Assembly: GCA_935421135.1 (NCBI GenBank)
Contig: OW285190.1
Span: 14,456,501 to 14,520,500, forward strand
From: Bugulina stolonifera
Lineage: Eukaryota; Bryozoa; Gymnolaemata; Cheilostomatida; Bugulidae
Reading direction: 5' to 3'
Length of the DNA stretch: 64,000 nucleotides
Shown: in pieces, positions 1 to 13,100 of the stretch
How the letters are laid out: every line of letters starts with the position of its first letter
How positions within the stretch are numbered: the stretch's first letter is position 1
Program-made: the position numbers and the translations under genes
Notes under the pieces: model-generated
Seen by the model: only the letters and a program-made list of their open reading frames with translations
What the model was told of the DNA's origin: nothing
Databases searched by the model: none

Positions 1-12
1 TTTGTTTGGTAG

Positions 13-2837
13 ATTCATTCAAAGACTACATGAATACACTGTGCATGTTTACAAAGATCTTATCTGTTCTCCTGTATGGACGATATAACGTACTCTATTC
101 GGCTCTCTACCTCATCTTCTGTCTCAGTAAGCTTGACTTTTTCTATAAGTTTACTATTTTACTTGTTTTTATCAATTTAATGTAAGCACAGTTTTATATT
201 GGCTTAGAGTGACATTGTTCCAGTGTAACCAAATTTCATGGTCAAAATTTTTTGTTATGGAGATCATGTAAATCCATTGAAGATTGTTGTGTTCAATGAT
301 GTACGTATAGCAATAAATATTTTTCGCTTTGTAAAATTGTATATCGGGATAGACTGTTAAAAATTGACTAGAGGTATTTGCAAAACCAAGTCATTTTCAG
401 CTCAAACTTGTTGGGTAAGTCTGACTGCAGTCTGGGCTAATAAAGTCTAACAATTCACATGGATTGTGTCTCCGCCAGTCTAAGTATCATTACACTGCAA
501 GGTGTGTTACAAACCTTTGTAACGTTATGCTGTTTTATAGTTTTATTTTTGTATTTTATCATTTATCTCATTTTAGTCCACTTAGTCTTTCTACCAGCTC
601 CAGCAGATTACTCAGGACCAGACTCTATTACCTACTTCAGGGGACCCAATCTAGAGGTGGGTGGATGGGGGTCATCATATGTCCCTATTAAATGGTGTCT
701 ACACTACCTTTTGAACCTGGGCTATGGCCAAGATGGCTACTAGTTTAATACTACATCTGTTTGTTGAATGAAGTTATGTGATTTAAATAGTATATAATAG
801 TTCAGACTGCCATCTTTGAGTAAGTCTTAACTGTAGCTAGTAACAATTGCATGTTGTTAACACATTGTTTTATCTTCTCCATAAAATTCCAACGGTTTCC
901 CTTCTCGCTCTCTATTCATGTTTGATGTATTGGATGGTATGTGAGGTCATATGTTTGCAGGATGAATTGGAGAAAGATAAAAGGAAGGTGTGGCTGATAG
1001 CATTCTATGCTTCCTGGTCACCTGCATGTGTTAAACTGGCCGAGGACTTTGCTAAGATATCTCATGAGTAAGTTATTCTTAGCATCCGAGGGCAGTCACT
1101 GCGCTCACTGAATCTGACTACTGACAGTCACTGTGTCAACTAGCCAGTGAACAGTCACTAAGTCTAACTGGTCAGTGAACAGTCACTGTGTCTAACTAGC
1201 CAGTGAACAGTCACTGTGTCTAACTAGTCAGTGAACAGTCACTGTGTCTAACTAGTCAGTGAACAGTCACTGTGTCTAACTAGCCAGTGAACAGTCACTG
1301 TGTCTAACTAGTCAGTGAACAGTCACTGTGTCTAACTAGTCAGTGAACAGTCACTGTGTCTAACTAGTCAGTGAACAGTCACCAAGTCTAACTAGTCAGT
1401 GAACAGCCACTGTGTCTAACTTATCAGTGAACAGTCACCAAGTCTAACTAGTCAGTGAACAGCCACTGTGTCTAACTTGTCAGTGAACAGTCACTGTACT
1501 CACTGAATTTAACTGACGGTACCAGATTACAGTTGCTGAGTGTACCTAGCAGTATCAGCGGACAGTATGATCCCACAGCAGATTCTTGCTCCTTTAAATA
1601 TTGTATGATGATTATATCACTTCCTTTTATTCCGAGTATGTTCAATTTAAAATTTGTTGTAAAAGGTAGCTGGCGCTTCACAGAATATAGAGGAAAATTT
1701 AAATGTAAGTGTTTATGCAGGACATGTTTTCCTTATGTTTACAGCTTGCCAACTTTGCTTACTGATGACTTGAAATATTTGATCTATTTATCTGACTTAG
1801 TATGTAACTTTGTTTTAGCTATTCTCTACCTAATTTACAATTTGGTAAAATAGATGCTAGCCGATACCAGGATGTGGCTGCTAGGTATGTACTATAATAT
1901 ACTCATTCAATCACTTTCCACAGTATGTAAACCTGTGATAATACTACATACTAACTTACACAAAGTCATGTTGTTATTTAGTATAAGCATATTACAGCAT
2001 TATGGTTTGTTTTATTAATAGCCTTAGAATCTCCGAGTCTGTATATTACACATAGTTGAAGCACAATATGCCGTATGTATACAGTCATGTAGTATTGTGA
2101 GTTTGTGCTTTCTGGGTCAACTGTGGGCAACGCCATTTGAGTCTGTAACTTTTATTATAATAGAACCATGATGTATTTTGTAATTTAGTATATTATTTGT
2201 GTTAGTTATGCATTAAAATATTGATGTGCAATCCCTAAACCAAATTTTATTACACTGTGATTATAAAATAGTAGTTTGGTTGATATTGGAGTTGTCTACT
2301 CTTGGATGTAAGGGGAGCATAACTCTTACAATTGGTCGCCTAGTAATCAATGTACGCATTGTAAAGGCCTACGGACTTATTTATTCCTTGCAGATTCAAG
2401 GTGGATGGCAGCTCTTGGTCCAAACAACTTCCCACTATTATTTTATTTGTCAATGGGAAAGAAAAGATGAGACGCCCCTATGTGGACTACAAGGGAAACG
2501 TGCAAAAGTTCTATTTCTCCGAGGTATGTAAAACATTGGTTTTTAACTAGAATGTCAATTTTTCACAGTGTTGTTGTATTTTTAGTTTTTCTACATTTTT
2601 ATAGCAGAATTATTTTATTTATATCTACATGTGCATACAGTTACCTCATCATGTCGCATGAAATAATAATATTATGTTGTTGTGAATAATATTGTAATAA
2701 GATTTTATTCAAAAATGTTTTAGAAGAATATTAAGGATCACTTTGACCTCAACGAGCTCTACAGTAAGTGTAAGAGCAATCCTATTGGTCGACCAGTCAA
2801 AGCAGACGCCAATGCTTCAGATAAGAAGAACCAATGA
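13..2837 (+). CDS. TMX2: TMX2, thioredoxin-related transmembrane protein 2 (5' part outside window)
   Basis: Six exons, 13-126, 577-656, 961-1067, 1819-1884, 2394-2523 and 2724-2837, keep phase throughout and encode the last 202 residues plus a TGA stop. The first exon encodes a hydrophobic stretch matching the C-terminal membrane segments of TMX2; the next carries the conserved PADYSGPDSITYF block, equivalent to PLYMGPEYIKYF in vertebrates. The luminal thioredoxin-like domain follows (DELEKDKRKVWLIAFYASWS), with the cis-Pro region KQLPTIILFVNGKE and a C-terminal FDLNELY motif. The active-site position reads SPAC, so the first Cys of CxxC is replaced by Ser, as in vertebrate SNDC; a standard disulfide exchange is unlikely. 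TMX2 is an ER/mitochondria-contact membrane protein linked to redox and calcium control (family knowledge). The tail ends KKNQ, a KKxx-like ER retrieval motif (inference). The N-terminus lies upstream of base 1. An ATTAAA at 3142-3147 may be its poly(A) signal. Confidence 0.93.
1090..1500. repeat. 27-bp minisatellite in TMX2 intron
   Basis: About 15 copies of a unit reading roughly cagtgaacagtcactgtg followed by tctaactag, between TMX2 exons 3 and 4. Copies differ by one or two bases (tagcc/tagtc, tgtgt/caagt) and the first copies are more divergent. No coding role is seen. Confidence 0.9.
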
Positions 2838-4168
2838 GAGTAAAGATCTGTGAGATAAGTTTGGTTGCTTTATCTAGTCGTTTGTCACATGTTTAACGTG
2901 TAGAGCTGCTTCGTACGTCAGCTACTATCAGTTGAGATCTACTGTATTTCTAGTTTATTCGCTCTATAGGTATGTGACCTGCATAATCGTTCATTTTTTA
3001 TCAAGTTCTTTCTATTGTTGCCTGTTATTGGCCAGCCAGTTTTGGCTTTTGTTGATATCAGCTTGAAATGGATATACACAGCAGTTAGCCGCTCAGCTCA
3101 CTGACTAGCAGTTGACTTTGGTATGTAGTGTATGCGTTTTTATTAAAACGTTGTTACATAGACTTATATTATGTTCAAATATAAACACTCAATGAGCTAT
3201 ACTCGACATATTTATTTATTATGTATGCGAGCCAATGACGAATTGACACAAGAAATTGCTTTCATGACAAGCCTAATACTAAAATTCTTGGAGTTTCTAA
3301 CTCAAAATGCAACGTGGATAGTTATATACATGTTATATCCATGTATACATGTATATGTATGTGTATGTTATTGTGTGTATGTATATACATGTGGTATATA
3401 CATATTGCATTTCTGCACGATTGTATATGCAACACCTGACATGATATTACACATATACATTAATGTAGGCATTTCAACAAGGGCCCACCCAACTAGAATT
3501 AATCTCAAGTTTATTTAACAAATACTTTATAACCACTGGACATCAGATCATACTAATATTAGTATTGTGTTTATGTCTTTAACAGGGTACAATTATACGA
3601 GCAGTTTAGGTTTTAGTATTGAAATTTTCAGTGACATACACTGTATGTCTACAGCTTGCACATCAAGGCTAAATTCAAATACTAGCATGTGGTACTAAAT
3701 TTCAACAAAAATAATTTTAAATTAAACTCAGAAGTCGAATTTAATTGAAACTGATATGTTATAGAGTGATTTTTGGTGATAACCTTCTCTGTCTTATCTA
3801 GAAATTGAGCAGCAAGTTGCAAATTGGTTAGTAAAATATTTGCTTGCTATAATAACGCAGGCTGTGGCAACCTATAGGTTATGATGATTATGCATACAAT
3901 AGTACATTCAACCTGTACGGTTAATTTCAGAATTGGGTCTAGTAGGCTACAACATGAAAGTGAAAAATATAAAACAATTGAATTGCTAATTTAGCTGGCA
4001 AGTCAGAGTCCAACCTATTCTACTCAGCTACCTGGATGATAATTATTTGTATATATCGACGCATTAATAACAATGGAGCACAAATAAATTAGAATTGCTC
4101 TCTTCTGCTTCAAAGTCTTTGGATATACCAGTTTAAATGTTTGTGAATCTATAAAAAAATATTTTGGT
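2838..4168. other. Intergenic spacer between convergent genes
   Basis: TMX2 (+) and the mucin gene (-) end tail to tail here, so both 3' UTRs must lie inside. I see no exon. Around 3320-3440 there is a run of gtatat/catgta simple sequence. ATTAAA at 3142 would serve TMX2. The rest is AT-rich sequence without recognisable structure. Confidence 0.7.
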
Positions 4169-7100
4169 TCACACTACATTTTCTGCGATGTGCTCGTCAT
4201 CATCTCGGCTGACTTTCTTAGCATTGCCTGAATTGTGGTTAGGGTCTTCTGTAAGCTCCTGCTCCATGGCCATGTTGTCGTGACCTGCCATTGGTTTATA
4301 TGAGTTACCGAGCTCATCGTCTCCCATTAGACCAGCCTAGAAGTTACAACGATCATTTGTTAGCACTTTTAACTCCTGGTCCAATGAAGTGAGAGTTATA
4401 TAGTCACAAGTTTTCATTGTTCAGAGTCACTTGACTCTTAAGTGGGATCAAAAGGTGGTATACATTGCACATTATATACTTTCATATTGCAGCGAACGTG
4501 TTCAGTGTACAAGTATGGGTATTTCACAGAATTACTTGGCTTGAATGATATAAATTAGTACTCGACGCATTTGTTTTGATATTTTATTCCAAATGTTTCA
4601 ATACCAGTCCTAACATCACCGTCAGAACGGTATCGAAATATCAGGAACAAAGAATCCCAAATTTATCAGTTTTGTTTTCCTTGGTTTTGCTTTGTAAAGC
4701 TGCCTGACTACCTTTGTGTGAGTGACATTCATATTTCCAGACTTTCTCCTACGGTTGAAACTGTAGCACCACGTGGCTATGAAGGATATTGCTACTATTC
4801 CAGCCGTTACACCAATTATTATTATAATGGCTATCCACAGCCGACTTCTTCCTGCAACAAAGAATATTACACTGTAGATACCAATTATGCTATCTTATGT
4901 CATAAGCAAGTAGAACTATTAATACATTTGTCTACTGAAAATACTTCTTGGTTACGCGTCTATTGCGTTACTATTTATGTCAGGGCTTGTCCACACTCAA
5001 AAGTTCATAGTGCATTTTGACTCCTATCTGACTCAGCCTTCAATTACACTACTACTTATTCATATCATGGATACAGTGTTATTGCCATCATTTACTTACA
5101 ATAATTAAAACATTCTAAAAACCATTACATATCGTAGTCTGACGATCATCAATACCTACTGGGTCTTAATTCAACCCCCTCCTCCCCGGACAACACTTAT
5201 TGTAAGCTCTATGCCCGGGCTAATGTGTTACCTTCACTTTCGTCAACAACTGGCTCTGTCTTTGGTTTAGGAGGTAGCTGCGCCTTCAGCTCCTTAGGAA
5301 GTTCATCCGTCCTCTCCAATGTCACTCCACTTGAAGTTATTATTTGTGGATCGTCTCTTTTAATTTTATTGATTGCCACCTCCACATCTTTCTTTGCTAC
5401 AGGCTCTCCAACTTCTACATAGACAGAAAAGTACAGAAATATAATTCTAACCTCTTGACCTTTAAACTTGGCCGCTCCCAAATTGGTTTCCTCTCTTTTC
5501 CCCATTGCGAAAGCGATATGCTACTTCATCCACACGCTACATAAATATGTACATGTGTTCGTGCTGTATTGTATATACATGTACACTGGCATACCAATGC
5601 TTTAGTGATGCAATACCACGATGCCTAAATTATATAACAGACACATTCAAACAGGGTAAAATTTTACCTACCGTCCTCTACAGAGACTACTAGGATGACT
5701 TTATTGTCCACAACTTTAGGGAACCCTGCGAGCACCTGTCCTTTGAACTGTGAAGGTGTTGCATCACGCCTTCTACGTTTTCCTGGATTAAGAGCAGCTA
5801 CTACTTTTTTAATAAACTCTTCCACAAACCTCTCCCAGATCTCTGGGTTCTAAAACATTTAGTTTTGACTTGAATTACAGGCGTAGCCTCATACTACAGA
5901 TTAAAGATCTTTTAGATACTTTGTAGACAAGTTAATTCTTAAAAGTAATCTAGAAATTGTCTTCTCTTATCACATACTTTATGTACATCGTTTCTTATAT
6001 CAGTTTGGGTACCTTAATTTTTTCTTCGTCTGTTATCACAAAAACCACTGTGACCAGGTTTTCTTGTTTCTTTGGTTTCAATTCTTCAAATTTTACCGGC
6101 ACATCCTCAGCATCCTTAGCAGTAAGAGAGAAAGGTGGAACATCTGAAACATTAAGTAGTAAGTAGTCAGCATGCTGGCTCAGTTCCAATAATGAAATTA
6201 GTGTACTTGAATATGTGGAGTACACAAGTGGATATAAAACACATAGTGCACTAATGTTTTATGTCTAGTTGTGGGTTATGCATGTACATACATACATGTA
6301 GATAATAAAACAATAGTACACATATTTCTGATATAATGGCGTAGTAAAACACAGTTAATTGTTGTTATAATACTCATGCATTTACCCATAATCTCAAGCA
6401 TAAGCCTTTTCTATAGTATAACTATAATTTGAGTTTGTGTTTGAAACACAATGAAAATCAAACCGTAACTTATGCCTTCAAGCTTCAAGTACTGTACATG
6501 CATACAATATAACTCCTATCATACCTTCAGTATTAGATGAACAAATCTTGGGACAATCTCTTTGTAATATCTGCTTGAAAAGTTTGTAGACTGTGTACTC
6601 CCCATTGCATTTCTGTATCTCTATATTTTGTGGACTCGGGCAGCATAGAATACTGCCCGACTTTGTGGTATCGGTGAAGCACAGGCTACTTACATTCTTT
6701 TCAGACTTTTGTATGTAGTATGGATAGGAAGACCCACAGGATCCAGGCTAGAAATGAGAGGATAACTCCCATTATCATGGTATATACATGTAATAAGATG
6801 CATGACTAGTTACCTTTGTAGGATTAGCACAATAAAGAAAAGATATGTGATAGGACTGACATATTAATACATAATTATTATGCCAGTATTGTAACGAATG
6901 TTATCTTGAAATAGTTTGCATTCCTAAAAATTATTTTTTAAATTTTGTAAACACATTGAGCGAACAAAATTAAAATAAATTGAAGACTGACTATGAAAAT
7001 GGTAGAAAAGCGATTTATTACACCCTGAAGAGTATACTTCAGGTTACTTCATTGAAAAAGCTGCCCATCTGTATGGAACAGGGAATCACATTGAGGAAAA

Positions 7101-10100
7101 TGCAATTATAATTAAATATAATAATCCACATGTAATAAAGGTGAATTACCTTGAAACATTTACCCTCTTCAAATACAGGAATGTGGAGACAGCTGCCCTT
7201 TGTGTCAGCAAATCTAATCCATATGTTTATCTCCAGATCTGAGTCGCAATCAGGGGACGATGAATCTCGTTCTATGACTGTGTGTCTGTCAGGATGGCAT
7301 GGCGAAGAGCTCTCAATACTGGTTTCTGTAAATACAAAATTATGTTTAGAGTAGCTTGTTCCTGGTGGTGAAAACTGATTTACAAAAAACTAACAGATGT
7401 ATGCATGGTGCTCCTGCTGCCAATTAACATACTCACTGTTCCCCAGAGAGTTCAGGATCTTGGTCCTCAACAATGCCGTTGTTAAATTTCTGCATTTATA
7501 TTGAAATTAATCATCTGGAGAGATGGACAGTTATGAGCACATTACCAGTAAACTCAGGCTAGTCATTAATTTTTTGTTTCTCCTGCTTGCGGAGTCTTCT
7601 CCTTGCAAATTCAGATGATGTTTTAAATATGTTGTCTATAGCAAGGATGATGATAGTTCAGTTATAATCTGCTGTGTAAACTGATGATTAGTTCATAATT
7701 ATTTACTTGATAATAGCAACGAATGTTTCAATTACGTAATACAATGTACATTACATGGTAGGGTAATAGATATGTCTACACCCTAACTGAATTAAACATT
7801 AGGTTGCTGAAGAAACTATCTATTACTTTCTCCTTATTGTGAATTAACACTGCTGACTGCACGGCTATTGATGATCAAATTAGATCTCTTGTGACAGTTT
7901 TCTCCATGGAAACTTATAACTAATTATCTGTTTCAGAAATTTAGAGAAGACAACTTCCTGCATAGCAACATGTCTAACAGAATGAAAATGAGAATTTCAC
8001 ATCTCTATTACAATCATGTAGATATGCATAACAGACAAACTGCACTTCCACCTATACCAAAAATAATAGAAATTGTGCATAACTACAATGCTAAAAAGCA
8101 TGTAAAGATGTATGTACTTGTAGTGTAGCAGTAGCTCACAGGATAGCACTCTCTCTTTGACCCCAATAAGTATTTATGATCACCACAGGATTTCAACATT
8201 GTACAATCAGGACTGTTTGAAAGTAGAATCACAGCTAGTAGAAACCACAAGGTAGAAATAGAGTGACACCCAGGTGACTGCTAGCTGTGCTGATAGCTAG
8301 ACTATAACCAACAGTGAATAACATTATTATACTTATTTGTTATTTCTCCTAACAAAGGCACTATTATTATCTCATCATCCATGTACCTGCTGTACTCTGT
8401 GCTGGTACATAACCCTTACTCTAAGTACTGTTAGCTTTTATCATAGGCCAATAGAAAAACTTGACCATTTTACAGAAGGTAGTTCATCAAAGATTTCATA
8501 AGTAGGAGGGTCTAGTACGAGTAGGTAAAAAATACGTCTTGCTCAGATGTGATCCAATTTAATATTGTAGCAATTTAATAATTTCACTTAGAAGTGTTGA
8601 CAGTCGTGTACCTCTACAGTGACCTAGATTGTATATCAGAAGTCGTCTGCACTTAACAGTGACCTATATACATATAGTATAATGTAGGTGGTCCTATCAG
8701 ATCCTATCACTCTGACTAACTTATAGAAGAAATGCACAGAATTTTACACCAATAGAGCTTGCTTACAACTTGTATTATACTCTGGTGGTGTTGCTGAAAG
8801 ATTTTAATTGATACAGGCAACTAAACAGTACTCACCGTCTTGTCCACAAATCGTTCTTGGAGCAATAGTCTTTTCAGCTGTAGAGGCCTCTCTTTCTTCT
8901 GCTGGATAAAAAGATATTGCATACTTTGTTAGTAAAAATGGCACACTAATGCATACGATTATAATCGTCATGTAAACCAAAGAAAGGGTTGGAGTTTGTA
9001 TAGGTGGCTACTATGCAAGAGGCTGTTTGCCCCGTTTGAGCTAGTAGAGCCTCGTTCTGGGTTTTGCTGATGCTAACATGCTATTTACGCGTTTTATTAT
9101 AGAGGGCTTTTTCTATTGACAAGGTGCATGTATTAGTCGATGAAGTCTACAGACAGAGCTAAATGTACGTATTATAACGTAAAACTATAAATAACCAGGG
9201 ACTGCTCTGACGTAGCCTGCATACCCAGCCTACGTACTTGTACATAGGGTGCACAACTGACCCGTAAACCTACATAATGGTACATACCTGACCCATACAC
9301 CTGGATTTGGGAAGAATAGGGAGTTTTATTAGTTGCAAGCTCATAGCAGAACTATTACCTGGTGTTGTGGTTTCACCCGCAGTGGTTGCACCCGCAGTGG
9401 TTGGACCCGTAGTGGTTACATCCACAGTGGTTGCACCATCTGTGCCTGTGTTGGCTACATCTGCAGTGGTTACATCTGCAGTGGTTGCATCTGCAGTGGT
9501 TGCATCTGCAGTGGTTGCATCTGCAGTGGTTGCATCTGCCGTTGTTGCATTTGCCGTTGTTGCATCTGTAGTAGTTGCATCTGCAGTGGTTGCATCTGCT
9601 GTGACTGCATCTGCAGTGGTTGCATCTGCTGTGGTTGCATCTGCTGTAGTTACATCTGCAGTGGTTGCATCTGTCGTGGTTGCATCTGCGGTGGTTGCAT
9701 CTGCAGTGGTTGCATCTGCTGTGGTTGCATCTGCAGTGGTTGTATCTGCCGTGGTTGCATCTGCAGTGGTTGTATCTGCAGTGGTTGCATCTGCAGTGGT
9801 TGCATCTGCAGTGGTTGTATCTGCAGTGGTTGCATCTGCAGTGGTTGCATCTGCTGTGACCGCATCTGCAGTGGTTGCATCTGCTGTGGTTGTATCTGCT
9901 GTAGTTACATCTGCAGTGGTTGCATCTGCCGTGGTTGCATCTGCGGTGGTTGCATCTGCAGTGGTTGCATCTGCCGTGGTTGCATCTGCAGTGGTTGCAT
10001 CTGCCGTGGTTGCATCTGCCGTTGTTGCATCTGTAGTAGTTGCATCTGCTGTGGTTGCATCTGCCGTGGTTGCATCTGCTGTGGTTACATCCGCCGTGGT

Positions 10101-13100
10101 TGCATCTGCAGTGGTTGCATCTGCTGTGGTTGCATCTGCTGTAGCTACATCTGTAGTGGTTGCATCTGCAGTGGTTGCATCTGCTGTGGTTGCATCTGCT
10201 GTAGTTACATCTGCAGTGGTTGCATCTGCCGTGGTTGCATCTGCAGTGGTTGCATCTGCCGTGGTTGCATCTGCCGTGGTTGCATCTGCCGTGGTTGCAT
10301 CTGCTGTGGTTACATCTGCAGTGGTTGCATCTGCTGTGGTTGCATCTGCTGTGGTTACATCTGCAGTAGTTGCATCTGCCGTGGTTGCATCTGCAGTGGT
10401 TGCATCTACCGTGGTTGCATCTGCTGTTGTTGCATCTGTAGTAGTTGCATCTGCCGTGGTTGCATCTGCGGTGGTTGCATCTGCAGTGGTTGCATCTGCA
10501 GTGGTTGCATCTGCAGTGGTTGCATCTGCTGTGGTTGCATCTGCAGTGGTTGCATCTGCAGTGGTTGCATCTGCTGTGGTTGCATCTGCTGTGGTCGCAT
10601 CCGCAGTGGTTGCATCTGCAGTGGTTTCATCTGCCGTGGTTACATCTGCAAGAAAGTAACAAGATAGAGAATACTACACGCAATTTAGCAGATTAGGTTA
10701 GATAAATAGAGGAAATGAACTCGGATAGCAAGAAAACTGATCAAAGTTACACCCTATTTTTATTTGTGTACCAAAAACGAGCTAATGCATGATATTTACA
10801 TGCATGAGCCCTTCCTTGAGTATAGGGCTATACTGCAGCTTTACTTCTACATATAATAAGTGTGGTAGTATTTTATGGTGAGGATAACAAGATAGTACTT
10901 ATTTAGGCAACAAATGTGGTTATTCTTGAAAAATATATTTCATTCCTATGTAGCAGTCATGCTGCATGTGTGTGGGCTACAGTACACATTTCTGTCTGCA
11001 AACTATTTTACTACAATATGTGGCAACATTGTATAACAGCCTAGTCATTCAGGTAGAAACCGAATCAGAAAATAATGTTAATCTTGTGTTGAGATCCCCC
11101 AACATTGTTTAGCCGCTTTGAATGAAATGCTTTGTTACAACTTGTAAATCATATTTTCAGTGTATTGGTCCCTAATTTAAAACAGGATTAATCTTAGTAT
11201 CAAAGCAGTGTTTATTTGGCAGTGACTAATCAAGACATTATTGACAGAACAAAAAACAGCTTCCTGTTTCTCCCAATTCTCACAATATGACCCAAACCTC
11301 AATGTACAAGGCTTATACAATCATGCAGGACTGTTAGTTAGAGGCAGTACAACGCGGCCTTGGCAAGTACAGGCCCATTTCTTGTCATCGTACGACACTG
11401 TAGGGCGTGTAGAGTGTAGACTGTGGACCTATCAGCTGTCCTACAGAACACTGGGTATGGGTGGGCATGCTAAAATTTAATATTAAAAAGAACTCGGTTT
11501 AGGTTCCATAGCCAATTAGCTGCAAGCTCCCATCTTTTATTTCAGATGAAGAAGAACTCAGGCTATTTAAAGCACTGTTTATATTGTGATAGTACAGGAC
11601 ATTTGTATACGACTCCAACTCCCGGACGAAGCTCCATCGCATCTTAAGTGCTCAGTAGTTGTTATAGCGCTACTCATCTGACACTCACATTCTCATAATT
11701 AGTGTTCGTATACTTACCTTTAGCTGTATTGCATGTCCAAACCATTAATTACTGTCTATATACGTGTCTCCATGTGTTCACACTCACTACTTATTCATGT
11801 ATTGTTCCACTATATAACTGTATATAACTGCATGAATGTTACTAAGTCTTTTTAATGCCTTTTATACCCATGTACAGAGGCCCGACCTCTCAGAATCCAT
11901 TGATATTCATTTTGTACATGAATTGGACCATTATAAGCAACTTTTGTAGAACCCGACCTATTTTGGGTCGGCCGTCGGGCTTCCGGCGGCCATCTTGTTG
12001 CGCAACTTCCGGACGACCACACGTCGTCTTTTCCCGACGTCACGTCGGCCGGAAGTCCTTATACTATATAAAGGGCACTGTTTTACTGTTCATTGTCTCA
12101 GTCTACACTTGGCTTTCAATAAAGACACATCTATACTTGATACAGAGACTTTCTCTTCCTTTTACTAGGTCATTCGCTTAGCGAACCGCCTACTAGGTCG
12201 AACTACTCTCTTTCATTGTATAGTCTGAAGGTCGGACTTGAGATCAGATGGGTCGTCTTTGGTAGTATTTGGGCTACTGAGACCGCTCGATCTTTCATGT
12301 AATGCGAAGTCCTATTACCACTCATAGGCACTTCATTTCTGGGTCGATAGTCGTCCAAGGACGACCGCACCAAATCACAGAAACCATTACAATATTATAG
12401 TACGCAGATTGATTCCTTCATTTTGTCATTGTAGGTATTCTACTAAGGCCCTCTGGTTAGTAGTGTCCAAGTCACCCTAAGTATGTTTATACGGCTTGAC
12501 CTATTGCAGGTTGTCATACAAATGACATGAAAATGTAGGAATTTGTACAATTATATTTTCTGAGATAAAGTTACAACTGCATCTACTGGTATTACATGCA
12601 GTATTGACTAAATTTTTTATAGCGTTTTCGATATATGCATGCCTAGTGGTTGGAATGCTGTCCCTGGGTGTGCTGTTATTTTAGAGTCAGCGATGCTGTA
12701 ATTTGACCTGCTTTCCTCCCAGTGTGACCTGATTCCACTATATACAGTACTTGTCAACTCTGCCTAAGGATACTCTCAGTTTTACCCAAACCCCACCTAA
12801 ATTTCACACCTCGCCCATGAGGAACATGATTAAATCATTCAAATGTAAAAGCCTAATTTAAATTACATGATTATTAATCAACCACAAAAGAACTGACAGC
12901 AATACAGTCACAGGATAGAGAAGTGAGACACAGGGGATGGGTATAAAAATGCTTATAGCAGATGTTTAGATGTGTGTGGAGTAAGATCAAAACAATTTGG
13001 TACCCAAGTTTAAACAGATTAGTAGAAATACATGTAGTAATAGTCTTTAGGAGAGAATAGTTGTTTGAATACTCAGCAAAACTGAATTCACAGAAAAACA

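Noticed and set aside
9307..10667. Long plus-strand reading frames of VVASA or CSGCI repeats (450 and 444 residues)
   Set aside because: By-products of the stop-free 15-bp unit. The minus-strand TTADA frame is the one joined in phase by splice sites to a signal peptide and downstream domains.
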